In this document: one piece after another, positions 1 through 5,916 of the stretch
How positions within the stretch are numbered: position 1 is the stretch's first letter
Layout of the letters: each line of letters begins with the position of its first letter
NCBI GenBank assembly: GCA_015490315.1
Contig: WFYB01000158.1
Coordinates: 1 to 9,039 of the forward strand
DNA from: Sulfurovum sp.
GTDB taxonomy: Bacteria > Campylobacterota > Campylobacteria > Campylobacterales > Sulfurovaceae
Direction of reading: 5' to 3'
Length of the DNA stretch: 9,039 nt
Notes under the pieces: model-generated
Seen by the model: the letters and a program-made list of their open reading frames with translations, nothing else
Database searches by the model: none
Told to the model about the DNA's origin: nothing
Made by a program: the position numbers and the translations under genes

Positions 1-308
1 TAGTCTTCGGATACCACCACTTTGAATGTAGGATAGATCGCAGGGTCGATCACCATAAAATCCACAATGCTCAGAAGCTCCTCCTCTGTAGGCAGACGCC
101 ACCCCCTAATTCCCTCTATCTCCAGGTTGGCACAATAGGCTTTGGCTTCATACCACTCTCTTGCATTTTTGGCAACAGCATCGGTATCCTGCCAGAGAAG
201 ATGCTGTGATGTATCTCTGACATACCCCTTTTCATGGATAAAACGCACGGCAGGCTCTGCTGATACTGCAATGGCAAGGATCATCAAAAAAAGAAAATTG
301 CGGATCAT
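1..308 (-). CDS. DUF1566 (Lcl C-terminal domain-like) exported protein, partial (3' end outside window)
   Basis: Reading down from the ATG at 308-306 gives 102 codons open to the window edge. The first ~17 residues (MIRNFLFLMILAIAVSA) form a Sec signal peptide, so the product is probably periplasmic or surface-exposed. The mature part shows the DUF1566 signature: LLWQDT, then a conserved YC about 20 residues later, then GWRLPTEEELLSIVD. The family is widespread in Campylobacterota and Gammaproteobacteria, often as extracytoplasmic proteins of unknown role; no enzymatic function can be assigned. The visible part ends in VVSED plus TA, just where family members usually carry a YWSS-type motif, so the missing remainder is probably of similar size. 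The start is supported by AAGGA six bases upstream. The ATG overlaps the stop of the upstream SRPBCC/GyrI gene in an ATGA, indicating translational coupling in one operon. Confidence 0.8.
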   Translation of the reverse strand, partial: MIRNFLFLMILAIAVSAEPAVRFIHEKGYVRDTSQHLLWQDTDAVAKNAREWYEAKAYCANLEIEGIRGWRLPTEEELLSIVDFMVIDPAIYPTFKVVVSED

Positions 309-1243
309 CCACTTTCCTTGAGCGGCATGTAGATCTCTGTCACCAGCTCTTCACGTCTGGTGCGGTGCGGATCATTGGGATAAAACTCGTACCCCACAGG
401 TCTTTTGGCTGTAGCGATCTTCTGATAGTGTACAAACTGCATCGCTGTCGTCCATGCATTGCCGAGATGCTCATAGCCACCCTTGTGCATAGTCTTCAGC
501 CCTTTGCCTCCGGGAAGCTCTCCTGTGACCCATCTTTTGGGGAGTGTCATCTCCTCTTCAAGAGGGATCGCCGCGATATACTCTGTGGTACCGCGGGGGA
601 TATCAAATGCTTCATATACTGCAAAGGGAATACGGTCGGCAGAGAGACCGTTCTCTTGCATGAAATCATAGAGTGTTTCAAAATCTCTGCGCATGACAAC
701 ACTGAGATCCTCGATCGCGCAGCTGCGTGCAATACCGGTATAACGCCCCTCGGGCAGAGGCAGGACACCTTCTATATGGACAAACGAATCGACTTTCCCC
801 GTTTCGATATACTCTTTGAGCATCAAAAGTCCCCGCCTGTAATCCATACCGATATATGCTTTCAATCTCGATTGCATCCAAAACATAAAAAAAGGAATAT
901 TGCCATCCATCTGCCAGATGACTTCGACCCCCTCTTCACTGCTTGCGAGATCGAAACGGACGATAGCTGAAGATTTGAACGGCTTTCGAAAATTGAGCTC
1001 CATTTTCAAACATGTATCATGCACCTCGATAAGCTCCATACTCCCGGCTCCTACCAAGTGTCCTGCCCATGCATAGGTCGCCCCCACCTGCCCCTGTCTG
1101 TCGGTATAGGTCAATACCGCATCAGGCTCCATCACCAGCCACGGTGACCATTTCGGCCACTGGCGAAAATCCCTAAGCGTATCATTGATCTCTTTTAGCG
1201 GGGCATTGATAGTGATGGACCGTTCTACATGGTATGCAGGCAT
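305..1243 (-). CDS. SRPBCC domain / GyrI-like effector-binding domain fusion protein
   Basis: A 312-residue soluble protein with two recognisable parts. Residues 1 to about 147 look like an SRPBCC (START/polyketide cyclase-like) ligand-binding fold: an N-terminal strand HVERSITINAP, then the WPKWSPW segment, ending in a long C-terminal helix (MDYRRGLLMLKEYIE). Residues about 155 to 310 look like a GyrI-like/AraC effector-binding domain, with the typical late HKGGYEHLGNAW segment and the final YEFYPNDP...TEIYMPL. Both folds bind small hydrophobic or cationic molecules; no catalytic residues are evident and there is no DNA-binding domain, so a stand-alone ligand sensor or sequestering protein is possible (inference). 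There is no signal peptide, so it is cytoplasmic. The ATG at 1243 is preceded by AAAGGAG at good spacing and by its own extended -10 box. It is co-translated with the exported DUF1566 protein downstream. Confidence 0.8.
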   Translation of the reverse strand: MPAYHVERSITINAPLKEINDTLRDFRQWPKWSPWLVMEPDAVLTYTDRQGQVGATYAWAGHLVGAGSMELIEVHDTCLKMELNFRKPFKSSAIVRFDLASSEEGVEVIWQMDGNIPFFMFWMQSRLKAYIGMDYRRGLLMLKEYIETGKVDSFVHIEGVLPLPEGRYTGIARSCAIEDLSVVMRRDFETLYDFMQENGLSADRIPFAVYEAFDIPRGTTEYIAAIPLEEEMTLPKRWVTGELPGGKGLKTMHKGGYEHLGNAWTTAMQFVHYQKIATAKRPVGYEFYPNDPHRTRREELVTEIYMPLKESG

Positions 1244-1278
1244 GAAAGCTCCTTTGAAATTGGACTCTACAGAGATCT

Positions 1279-1287
1279 ATTGTAACA
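1279..1287 (-). promoter_or_regulatory. Extended -10 promoter for the SRPBCC/GyrI operon
   Basis: On the minus strand the bases read TGT-TACAAT, an extended -10 box with five of six consensus positions. It ends 35 bases before the ATG at 1243, leaving a leader of roughly 28 bases that includes the AAAGGAG ribosome binding site. No convincing -35 box is seen. Confidence 0.5.
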
Positions 1288-1307
1288 TAATTTCAAAACA
1301 GCAAATA

Positions 1308-1316
1308 TGCTATAAT
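1308..1316 (+). promoter_or_regulatory. Consensus extended -10 promoter for the LRR gene
   Basis: The bases read TGC-TATAAT, a perfect extended -10 box. The ATG of the LRR gene follows 30 bases later, with GAGAGG as ribosome binding site six bases upstream of it. Only about 20 bases separate this box from the oppositely directed -10 box at 1279-1287, so the two transcription units share one small control region. Confidence 0.6.
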
Positions 1317-1346
1317 ACTTTCAAATAAGCGAAGAGAGGGATTAAC

Positions 1347-1895
1347 ATGACCGGTGAAGAGATCGCTAAAGAGAGAATAGCCCACTGTAAAAAGCATCGG
1401 CTTCCCTACCTCGATCTTCGGGGACTTGGACTCACTTCTATTCCCAAAGAGCTTGCCGAGCTGACATGGCTCGAGCGTCTCTCACTCTCTGAGAACAAAC
1501 TCTGCTGTATCGACCTGCTCAAAGTCCTGACCCGTATCCACAAACTCGCGTTTTCACACAACAATATCAAAGATCTCAGCCCGCTTCAAAGCAATACTAG
1601 GCTAAAATTTCTTTTTATGAAACATAACTGTGTTGAAGATATTTCCGTTTTGGGAGGTATTGATACATTGAAAAAGATAGAAGCACATCATAACGAGATC
1701 AAAGAGGTGGAGCCACTTGCAAAGCTGCCACATCTTGTCTACCTCGATCTCTCAGACAACCATCTCTGCGATGCAGCCGCAGTCAAGGAGATCACTACCC
1801 TGCGCTGGCTCTCACTCAAAAACAATCCACTTGACAAACAGGGTATCCTACAAATCAAACGGGCACTGCACCACATGGTCTTTTTCGCCTATTGA
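1347..1895 (+). CDS. Small cytosolic leucine-rich repeat protein
   Basis: The 182-residue protein is made almost entirely of leucine-rich repeats. After a short charged N-terminal helix (residues 1-18), a first repeat of the LDLRGLGLTSIPKEL type occupies about 20-41. Repeats of exactly 22 residues then begin at 42, 64, 86, 108, 130 and 152, each following LxxLxLxxNxIxDLxPL; this is the internalin-like or SDS22-like class. There is no signal peptide, LPxTG or membrane segment, so it should be cytoplasmic and act by binding a protein partner. Bacterial LRR proteins of this size have no common assigned function. The C-terminal cap is short (IKRALHHMVFFAY). The start has a good ribosome binding site and a consensus extended -10 box. 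The gene is divergent from the SRPBCC/GyrI gene and abuts the TRIC-like gene stop to stop. Confidence 0.85.
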   Translation: MTGEEIAKERIAHCKKHRLPYLDLRGLGLTSIPKELAELTWLERLSLSENKLCCIDLLKVLTRIHKLAFSHNNIKDLSPLQSNTRLKFLFMKHNCVEDISVLGGIDTLKKIEAHHNEIKEVEPLAKLPHLVYLDLSDNHLCDAAAVKEITTLRWLSLKNNPLDKQGILQIKRALHHMVFFAY

Positions 1896-2495
1896 TCAGA
1901 CCAGCGGCACTGACCACATGCGATAGTAGGCAACGATACGAAGTGCCACCCCCAACACAAAAACCGCGGTGATCGTATAGAGATTCATCCATCCGAACTT
2001 CTCCAGCAGATAGAGTACAGCGCCTGCCAAGAGCGAAACCGTACCATAAAATCCTGTCTTGAAAACGAAGGGGACTTCGTTGATGATGATATCTCTGGCG
2101 ATGCCGCCACCCACTGCTGTCACAAAGGAGAGCGCGAGTACACCGGTAATGTTCAGTCCCGCATCGAGTGCGACCAATGCACCCCCGATACTGAAGGATA
2201 CCAGCCCGATCGAATCACTCAGGATAAACCAGGAGCGGTTCTCGACACTCTCTTTTTTGTGCAGCCTAAAAAGGATCATCAGAAGCATCAGGGTAAAGAC
2301 GATCACTGCCGGCGCATCATGAGAAAAGGTATAGGGTGTTTTGTTGACGATGACATCACGCATCACCCCTCCGCCAAATGCCGTGAGAAAGACAGACACA
2401 AGCGTACCGAGGAGATCGAGATGGTTGCGTGCCGCGACAAAAAAGCCGCTCATTGCAAAGGCAACGATACCGATATACTCCGCTGTCTCGAACAT
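1896..2495 (-). CDS. TRIC cation channel / UPF0126 family membrane protein
   Basis: A 199-residue inner-membrane protein with seven predicted hydrophobic segments and an internal duplication. Each half carries the family signature: GGGVMRD in the first half and GGGIARD in the second, about 88 residues apart. This identifies the UPF0126 family (E. coli YicG type), whose prokaryotic members include structurally characterised TRIC-like trimeric cation channels; the physiological role in bacteria is still unclear (established knowledge). The reading frame can open at GTG 2498, immediately followed by ATG 2495. The ATG is preferred because AGGGA lies five bases before it but only two before the GTG. 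It starts eight bases after the stop of the DUF2237 gene, so the two are likely co-translated. Its stop codon directly abuts that of the LRR gene. Confidence 0.88.
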   Translation of the reverse strand: MFETAEYIGIVAFAMSGFFVAARNHLDLLGTLVSVFLTAFGGGVMRDVIVNKTPYTFSHDAPAVIVFTLMLLMILFRLHKKESVENRSWFILSDSIGLVSFSIGGALVALDAGLNITGVLALSFVTAVGGGIARDIIINEVPFVFKTGFYGTVSLLAGAVLYLLEKFGWMNLYTITAVFVLGVALRIVAYYRMWSVPLV

Positions 2496-2503
2496 CACTT
2501 TCC

Positions 2504-2884
2504 CTACAGGTCTATCGCATACTGTTTCAATGTCTCCAGATCGACCAGATCAAGCATCCGTTCATGGGTCGCATGGATGAAAATCTTGGGTGCCATCCCG
2601 TCTTTGATCGCCTTGAGGAAGCTATATCCGCCCAGACACCAGCTCTCACCGGGTTTCACACCGGCAAAATTGTACTGGGGCATAGGCGTAGAGAGATCGT
2701 TGCCCACCCTTTTGGAGTACTCCAAAAACTCCTCTGTCGCATAGATACAGACAGCATGCACTGCCTGGTTGTTTGCCAAAGAGGTGCAGGTACCGTCACG
2801 GTAAAATCCTGTCAGAGGATTGAGGCTGCACGGCTCGAGCGGACCTCCGAGAACATTTTTGGCATCAGGGTCGATTCGTCTCAT
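2504..2884 (-). CDS. DUF2237 family protein
   Basis: A 126-residue soluble protein with the whole DUF2237 signature: NVLGGPLEPCS at residues 10-20, LTGFYRDG at 24-31, GNDLSTP at 61-67, W82-C83, and ATHERML at 105-111. The family is common in bacteria and has no established function; four cysteines (19, 33, 46, 83) and the conserved polar motifs hint at metal or substrate binding, but that is speculation. The frame extends upstream to a GTG at 2920, but the ATG at 2884 is preferred: it has AAGGAG five bases upstream, the family homology starts just after it, and the extension overlaps a good extended -10 box. It is the first gene of a two-gene unit with the TRIC-like gene. Confidence 0.85.
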   Translation of the reverse strand: MRRIDPDAKNVLGGPLEPCSLNPLTGFYRDGTCTSLANNQAVHAVCIYATEEFLEYSKRVGNDLSTPMPQYNFAGVKPGESWCLGGYSFLKAIKDGMAPKIFIHATHERMLDLVDLETLKQYAIDL

Positions 2885-2910
2885 GGATGCTCCTTGCTTT
2901 AGTTTGTCAT

Positions 2911-2919
2911 ATTCTATCA
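2911..2919 (-). promoter_or_regulatory. Extended -10 promoter for the DUF2237-TRIC unit
   Basis: The minus strand reads TGA-TAGAAT, ending 26 bases before the ATG at 2884. This would give a leader of about 20 bases containing AAGGAG. It argues against the upstream GTG start at 2920, which lies within the promoter. Confidence 0.45.
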
Positions 2920-2991
2920 CAGCATGGAAGTATTGCTACCATACGTCACCAAATTTAGATCAAATCAAAAACGCTGTTACCTTTTGCCATA

Positions 2992-4362
2992 CTACTCTTC
3001 TGCGATAAGATCGAGGATATCAAAAAAAGCTTCAGGCTCTTGGTAACCGTAGAAGTTTTCATCTTTGAGTTCATTGCCCTCACGGTCAAAAAAGACAAAG
3101 GATGGAGGTCCATAGATCTTGAACTTTTTGCGTATCGCCTGACTCTTTTTGTCATTGAGATCGGTCATATTGACCTTGAGCGCAACATAATGCTTTTTGA
3201 GTATCTCTCGTACACGCGGATCGATCAGAGTAGTCGCTTTGAGCTTCTTGCAGACCGGGCACCAGTCTGTATAGAAAAAGATAACCATCGGCTTCTTCTC
3301 TCTTATCGCCTCCTCTCTTTTGGCTGCGAGTTCTTCCAGACTCCTCACTGTTTCAAACGGTATCCCATCTTCTGCTGTACTCTTTGGGGTCGTGGTGCTC
3401 TGGATAACCTGCTGCTTTGGCAGCGGATGGAAAATATCCTGCTGACCATAAGAGGCACCGATGAGCAGCATCACGCCCCAGATCAGTAACACTGTCCCCA
3501 CTCCTTTGGCAAAGACCTTCCAGCCGCTCACACTCTCAGGCAGTGACTGTGTCGCCCCCAGATAGACTGCGATGATCACCAGATAGATACCCCAAAGCAG
3601 CAGCTCCGGTACCAATCCCAACGTCGAAAATATCCAGATGGCAACCCCAAGCAGCACTGTCCCAAAAAAGTATTTGACCATATCCATCCATGCCCCGGCT
3701 TTGGGGAGCAGATGCCCCGCGCCAAGCCCGACAACGATCAGCGGTACACCCATCCCCAGTGCCAGTGCAAACATCGTCAGTGCACCAAGCATCGGATCAC
3801 TCGTAGCGATCGCAACACTCAAAAAGGAGATCAGTATCGGAGAGACACAGGCACCCAGTATCAATGCCGAGATCGCGCCAAGCACAAAGACCATCACGAT
3901 ATTGCCGCCCTTGATACCCTGTGAGCCTGCGCTGATTCGTGACTGTATAAAGGCAGGGAGTTGGATCGTATAGAGTCCGAACATCGAAAGTGCCATCGCC
4001 ACAAAGATCAGTGCCATCACACCGATCACCCAAACATTCTGGAAATATGCCTGAAGCTGCTCACCCGTCGCACCTGCCACCGCCCCCATAGCCGCATAGG
4101 TTACAGCCGTACCCAATACATACGACAAAGAGAGGAAAAAGGCCTTGGTCTTGGTGATCCCCTCCCCCTCACCTGCGATGATACTCGATATGATAGGTAT
4201 CATCGGCAATACACACGGAGTAAAGGTCAGCAGTATCCCCGAGACAAACGCCCCCGCGAGGATACTCGCCGTAGACTGCGCGACAAACTCCGGATTTGCC
4301 GCACACAGATAAAGTGTCACCGACAAGAAAAGTCCTGCCACACGAAAAAGTTTGCTACGCAT
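2992..4362 (-). CDS. dsbD: Thiol:disulfide interchange protein DsbD, short form lacking the N-terminal domain
   Basis: DsbD carries electrons from cytoplasmic thioredoxin across the inner membrane to periplasmic thiol proteins such as DsbC-type isomerases or cytochrome c maturation factors. The 456-residue protein begins with a signal-like segment (residues 1-22) and then has the eight-helix transmembrane beta domain (about 30-305) with its two redox cysteines, C50 in FTPCVLPMIP and C172 in GACVSP. A linker rich in Q, S, T and K (about 306-335) leads to a periplasmic thioredoxin-like gamma domain with the active site W367-C368-P-V-C371 and the cis-proline region YGPP at 417-420. The immunoglobulin-like alpha domain at the N-terminus of E. 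coli DsbD (about 565 residues) is absent, so final transfer must occur straight from the gamma domain or through a separate protein. ATG 4362 is preceded by AAAGGAG. Product identification is firm; the physiological partner is unknown. Confidence 0.93.
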   Translation of the reverse strand: MRSKLFRVAGLFLSVTLYLCAANPEFVAQSTASILAGAFVSGILLTFTPCVLPMIPIISSIIAGEGEGITKTKAFFLSLSYVLGTAVTYAAMGAVAGATGEQLQAYFQNVWVIGVMALIFVAMALSMFGLYTIQLPAFIQSRISAGSQGIKGGNIVMVFVLGAISALILGACVSPILISFLSVAIATSDPMLGALTMFALALGMGVPLIVVGLGAGHLLPKAGAWMDMVKYFFGTVLLGVAIWIFSTLGLVPELLLWGIYLVIIAVYLGATQSLPESVSGWKVFAKGVGTVLLIWGVMLLIGASYGQQDIFHPLPKQQVIQSTTTPKSTAEDGIPFETVRSLEELAAKREEAIREKKPMVIFFYTDWCPVCKKLKATTLIDPRVREILKKHYVALKVNMTDLNDKKSQAIRKKFKIYGPPSFVFFDREGNELKDENFYGYQEPEAFFDILDLIAEE

Positions 4363-4397
4363 CGATCACTCCTTTGATTATTTCTCACAGTGTAGTG

Positions 4398-4420
4398 ATT
4401 TTATATGCACTCTTTGTGCA
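4398..4420 (-). promoter_or_regulatory. Likely dsbD promoter with adjacent inverted repeat
   Basis: The minus strand carries TATAAA at 4405-4400 (within TATAAAAT), ending 37 bases before the dsbD ATG. Directly upstream, 4406-4420, is a perfect inverted repeat TGCAC-N5-GTGCA. It is not followed by a T run in either direction, so it does not resemble a terminator; an operator is possible but unproven. Confidence 0.35.
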
Positions 4421-4429
4421 ATGACTCTT

Positions 4430-4984
4430 CTAAAAAAGCGTATCCTTCACCTCATCCAACCCCTCAAGCTGAGGCGGTTCATGGTGTTTGCGGATATACT
4501 CCTGCAGTCTGCCCTCTTCTGCCATATTTTTCACCCACTTTTTGAGGCTTTTGCGCTCTTTTTGATACTTCATATAGGGGACACTCATCCCACAGCTTGT
4601 CTCGACTGCATAGATATCAAAAAGAAAGAGCCGTCTGACCACACTGCTACCCACACCGAAATGGCTCAGATACCCCTCAAAGCGCTCATCGCTTTTCTCT
4701 ATAGGCTCTGCTTTGCAAAAAATACGGAGGATATTCGCAGCGCCTTCAAAAGCATTGAATACCAGTGCAAACTCCCCTCCATTTACCGCATCTCTATAGG
4801 TACGGTTACCCGATCCGGGATAATCAAGATAGAGCAGTGTCAACTTGTCAAGCACCCGGATACTATCATACCCTTTGGGTGAGAGATTGACCTCCTTATC
4901 ACTGCAGCTTGCAAGATAAAAGAGTTTTTGCTGTTTGATAAAATCGATATCTTTTGCCCTGAGTGATGCATACTGTTTGCCCAT
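4430..4984 (-). CDS. Pyridoxamine 5'-phosphate oxidase family (FMN-binding split barrel) protein
   Basis: The 184-residue protein fits a PNPOx-like split-barrel family: MGKQYASL at the start, helix KDIDFIKQQKLFYLAS, then NLSPKGYDSIRVLD, the GSGNRTYRDAV segment, and FALVFNAFEGAANILRIFCKA. These correspond to the flavin-binding barrel strands. A later SCGMSVPYM segment is characteristic of the subfamily annotated simply as pyridoxamine 5'-phosphate oxidase family proteins. It is not a genuine PdxH; members bind FMN, F420 or haem and the substrate here is unknown. It is cytosolic. The frame opens 13 codons further upstream, but ATG 4984 is chosen because AAGGA lies five bases before it and the family begins with MGKQ. 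The gene is divergent from the EamA transporter and separated from it by only 56 bases. Confidence 0.85.
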   Translation of the reverse strand: MGKQYASLRAKDIDFIKQQKLFYLASCSDKEVNLSPKGYDSIRVLDKLTLLYLDYPGSGNRTYRDAVNGGEFALVFNAFEGAANILRIFCKAEPIEKSDERFEGYLSHFGVGSSVVRRLFLFDIYAVETSCGMSVPYMKYQKERKSLKKWVKNMAEEGRLQEYIRKHHEPPQLEGLDEVKDTLF

Positions 4985-5010
4985 TCTTATCCTTTTTTGT
5001 ATTCTTAAGA

Positions 5011-5016
5011 TACAAT
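5011..5016 (+). promoter_or_regulatory. -10 box for the EamA transporter gene
   Basis: TACAAT in the context AAGATACAAT, 24 bases before the ATG at 5041. There is no TG extension and no clear -35. The same AGATACAAT string recurs at 8967-8975 before the last gene of the window. Confidence 0.4.
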
Positions 5017-5020
5017 AACA
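5012..5020 (-). promoter_or_regulatory. Extended -10-like box for the PNPOx-family gene
   Basis: The minus strand reads TGT-TATTGT, a degenerate extended -10 ending 27 bases before ATG 4984. It occupies almost the same bases as the plus-strand -10 box of the EamA gene. Confidence 0.35.
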
Positions 5021-5030
5021 CAAATTGACT

Positions 5031-5049
5031 AAGGAGTCCTATGAGCTAA
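5031..5049 (+). promoter_or_regulatory. Ribosome binding site followed by ATG-AGC-TAA minimal ORF
   Basis: AAGGAG at 5031-5036 is followed after four bases by ATG AGC TAA (5041-5049). The ATG is in frame with the EamA coding region downstream, so the TAA is either a nonsense mutation at codon 3 of the original gene or the end of a two-codon leader ORF. It is the strongest ribosome binding site in front of this gene. Confidence 0.6.
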
Positions 5050-5070
5050 GAGCGTGAAGGTGAGCTGTTG

Positions 5071-5916
5071 ATGCTGGGGCTCTCTGTGCTGGAGTCGTGG
5101 TTTCCTATCCTCTCCATTGTTGCTATCTCCTACGTCGGTGCACTCCATACCTATATGTACAGTCTGATGATTGCATTCTTCTTTTATCTGCTGATCATGT
5201 ACAAACGACGGCGCTTTGGAGAGCTGAAGAACCGTGCTGCATACAAAGATCTCCTGCTGACGACATTTTGGATCACGACTATTTTTAGCCTGATCTTTAT
5301 CGGTCTTCGCTATACAACGGCAGGCAATATGGCGGTGATCGTCTTCTTGCAGGTACTCTTCTCCTATCTCTACTTCAACCTTCTTGGCAAAGAGAAGATG
5401 GACAGAATACACCTCATCGGCGCAGCGCTAATGACCGTAGGGGCGCTGATCATCCTCATCCCGGATGATATGCATTTCAACAAAGGAGACTGGCTCATTC
5501 TCCTCTCCGCTACCATGGCACCCATCGTCAACTACTACCAAAAACGTGCCAGAGAGTACTGCTCTGCGGAGACGATACTCGGCTTCCGTACTATCGTAGG
5601 CTTTCCTGTGGTTGCGCTGCTGGCATACCTCTTTGAGCCTGCTGTGAGCAAAGAGGATCTGCTTCATGCACTTCCCTATCTCTTTCTCATCGCTACAGGC
5701 ATCTACGTTGCAGCGAAGATCATGTGGATCGAAGCACTCAAGCGCATCTCCATCACCAAACTCTCCGCGATGCTGGCTCTGATGCCTGTCTTTACCCTCA
5801 TCTTTGCCTACTTCTATCTCGGTGAAGTCCCGCAGTTACGCCAGATACTGGGGATCCTGCCGGTACTCATAGGTGGTTACCTCATCACCCGTCCTCGCAG
5901 GCACACAGCTGCCTGA
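5071..5916 (+). CDS. EamA/DMT superfamily transporter (original start interrupted by in-frame stop at codon 3)
   Basis: A roughly 281-residue integral membrane protein of the drug/metabolite transporter superfamily, with about ten hydrophobic helices in two EamA repeats. The first half contains LRYTTAGNMAVIVFLQVLFSYL followed by GKEKM and HLIGAALMTVGALIILIPDD; the second contains IEALKRISITKLSAMLALMPVFTL and FYLGEVPQLRQILG. The ending -GGYLITRPRR is positively charged. The substrate cannot be predicted. The best ribosome binding site serves ATG 5041, in frame but stopped by TAA at 5047. Past the stop, the same frame continues without interruption (EREGELLMLG), looking like native N-terminal sequence. 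Translation of the remaining frame can begin at ATG 5071 (AAGGTGAG six bases upstream) or TTG 5068, losing about ten residues before the first helix. The last 32 bases overlap the opposite SMUG2-like gene. The function may be intact or weakened. Confidence 0.82.
   Translation: MLGLSVLESWFPILSIVAISYVGALHTYMYSLMIAFFFYLLIMYKRRRFGELKNRAAYKDLLLTTFWITTIFSLIFIGLRYTTAGNMAVIVFLQVLFSYLYFNLLGKEKMDRIHLIGAALMTVGALIILIPDDMHFNKGDWLILLSATMAPIVNYYQKRAREYCSAETILGFRTIVGFPVVALLAYLFEPAVSKEDLLHALPYLFLIATGIYVAAKIMWIEALKRISITKLSAMLALMPVFTLIFAYFYLGEVPQLRQILGILPVLIGGYLITRPRRHTAA

Noticed and set aside
365..970. Plus-strand open frame of 201 codons
   Set aside because: Lies fully antisense to the SRPBCC/GyrI gene, which has clear domain matches, a ribosome binding site and a promoter; the translated frame is cysteine- and histidine-rich without any recognisable motif.
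2259..2902. Plus-strand open frames opposite the TRIC-like and DUF2237 genes
   Set aside because: Antisense, overlapping each other in different frames, and lacking recognisable motifs.
2885..2920. Twelve-codon N-terminal extension of the DUF2237 protein from a GTG
   Set aside because: It overlaps an extended -10 box and contains the ribosome binding site of the better ATG at 2884.
2921..2991. Possible terminator downstream of dsbD
   Set aside because: Only weak, short dyads such as GTAT-N7-ATAC at 2930-2944 are present, with no GC stem and no T run.
3040..3973. Plus-strand open frames opposite dsbD
   Set aside because: Antisense shadows; the minus-strand frame has both DsbD membrane cysteines and the WCPVC active site.
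4352..4882. Plus-strand open frame of 176 codons
   Set aside because: Antisense to the PNPOx-family gene, whose split-barrel motifs are unmistakable; no ribosome binding site or family signature.
4985..5023. Thirteen-codon N-terminal extension of the PNPOx-family protein
   Set aside because: It covers the divergent promoter and the AAGGA site that serves ATG 4984; the family begins at MGKQ.
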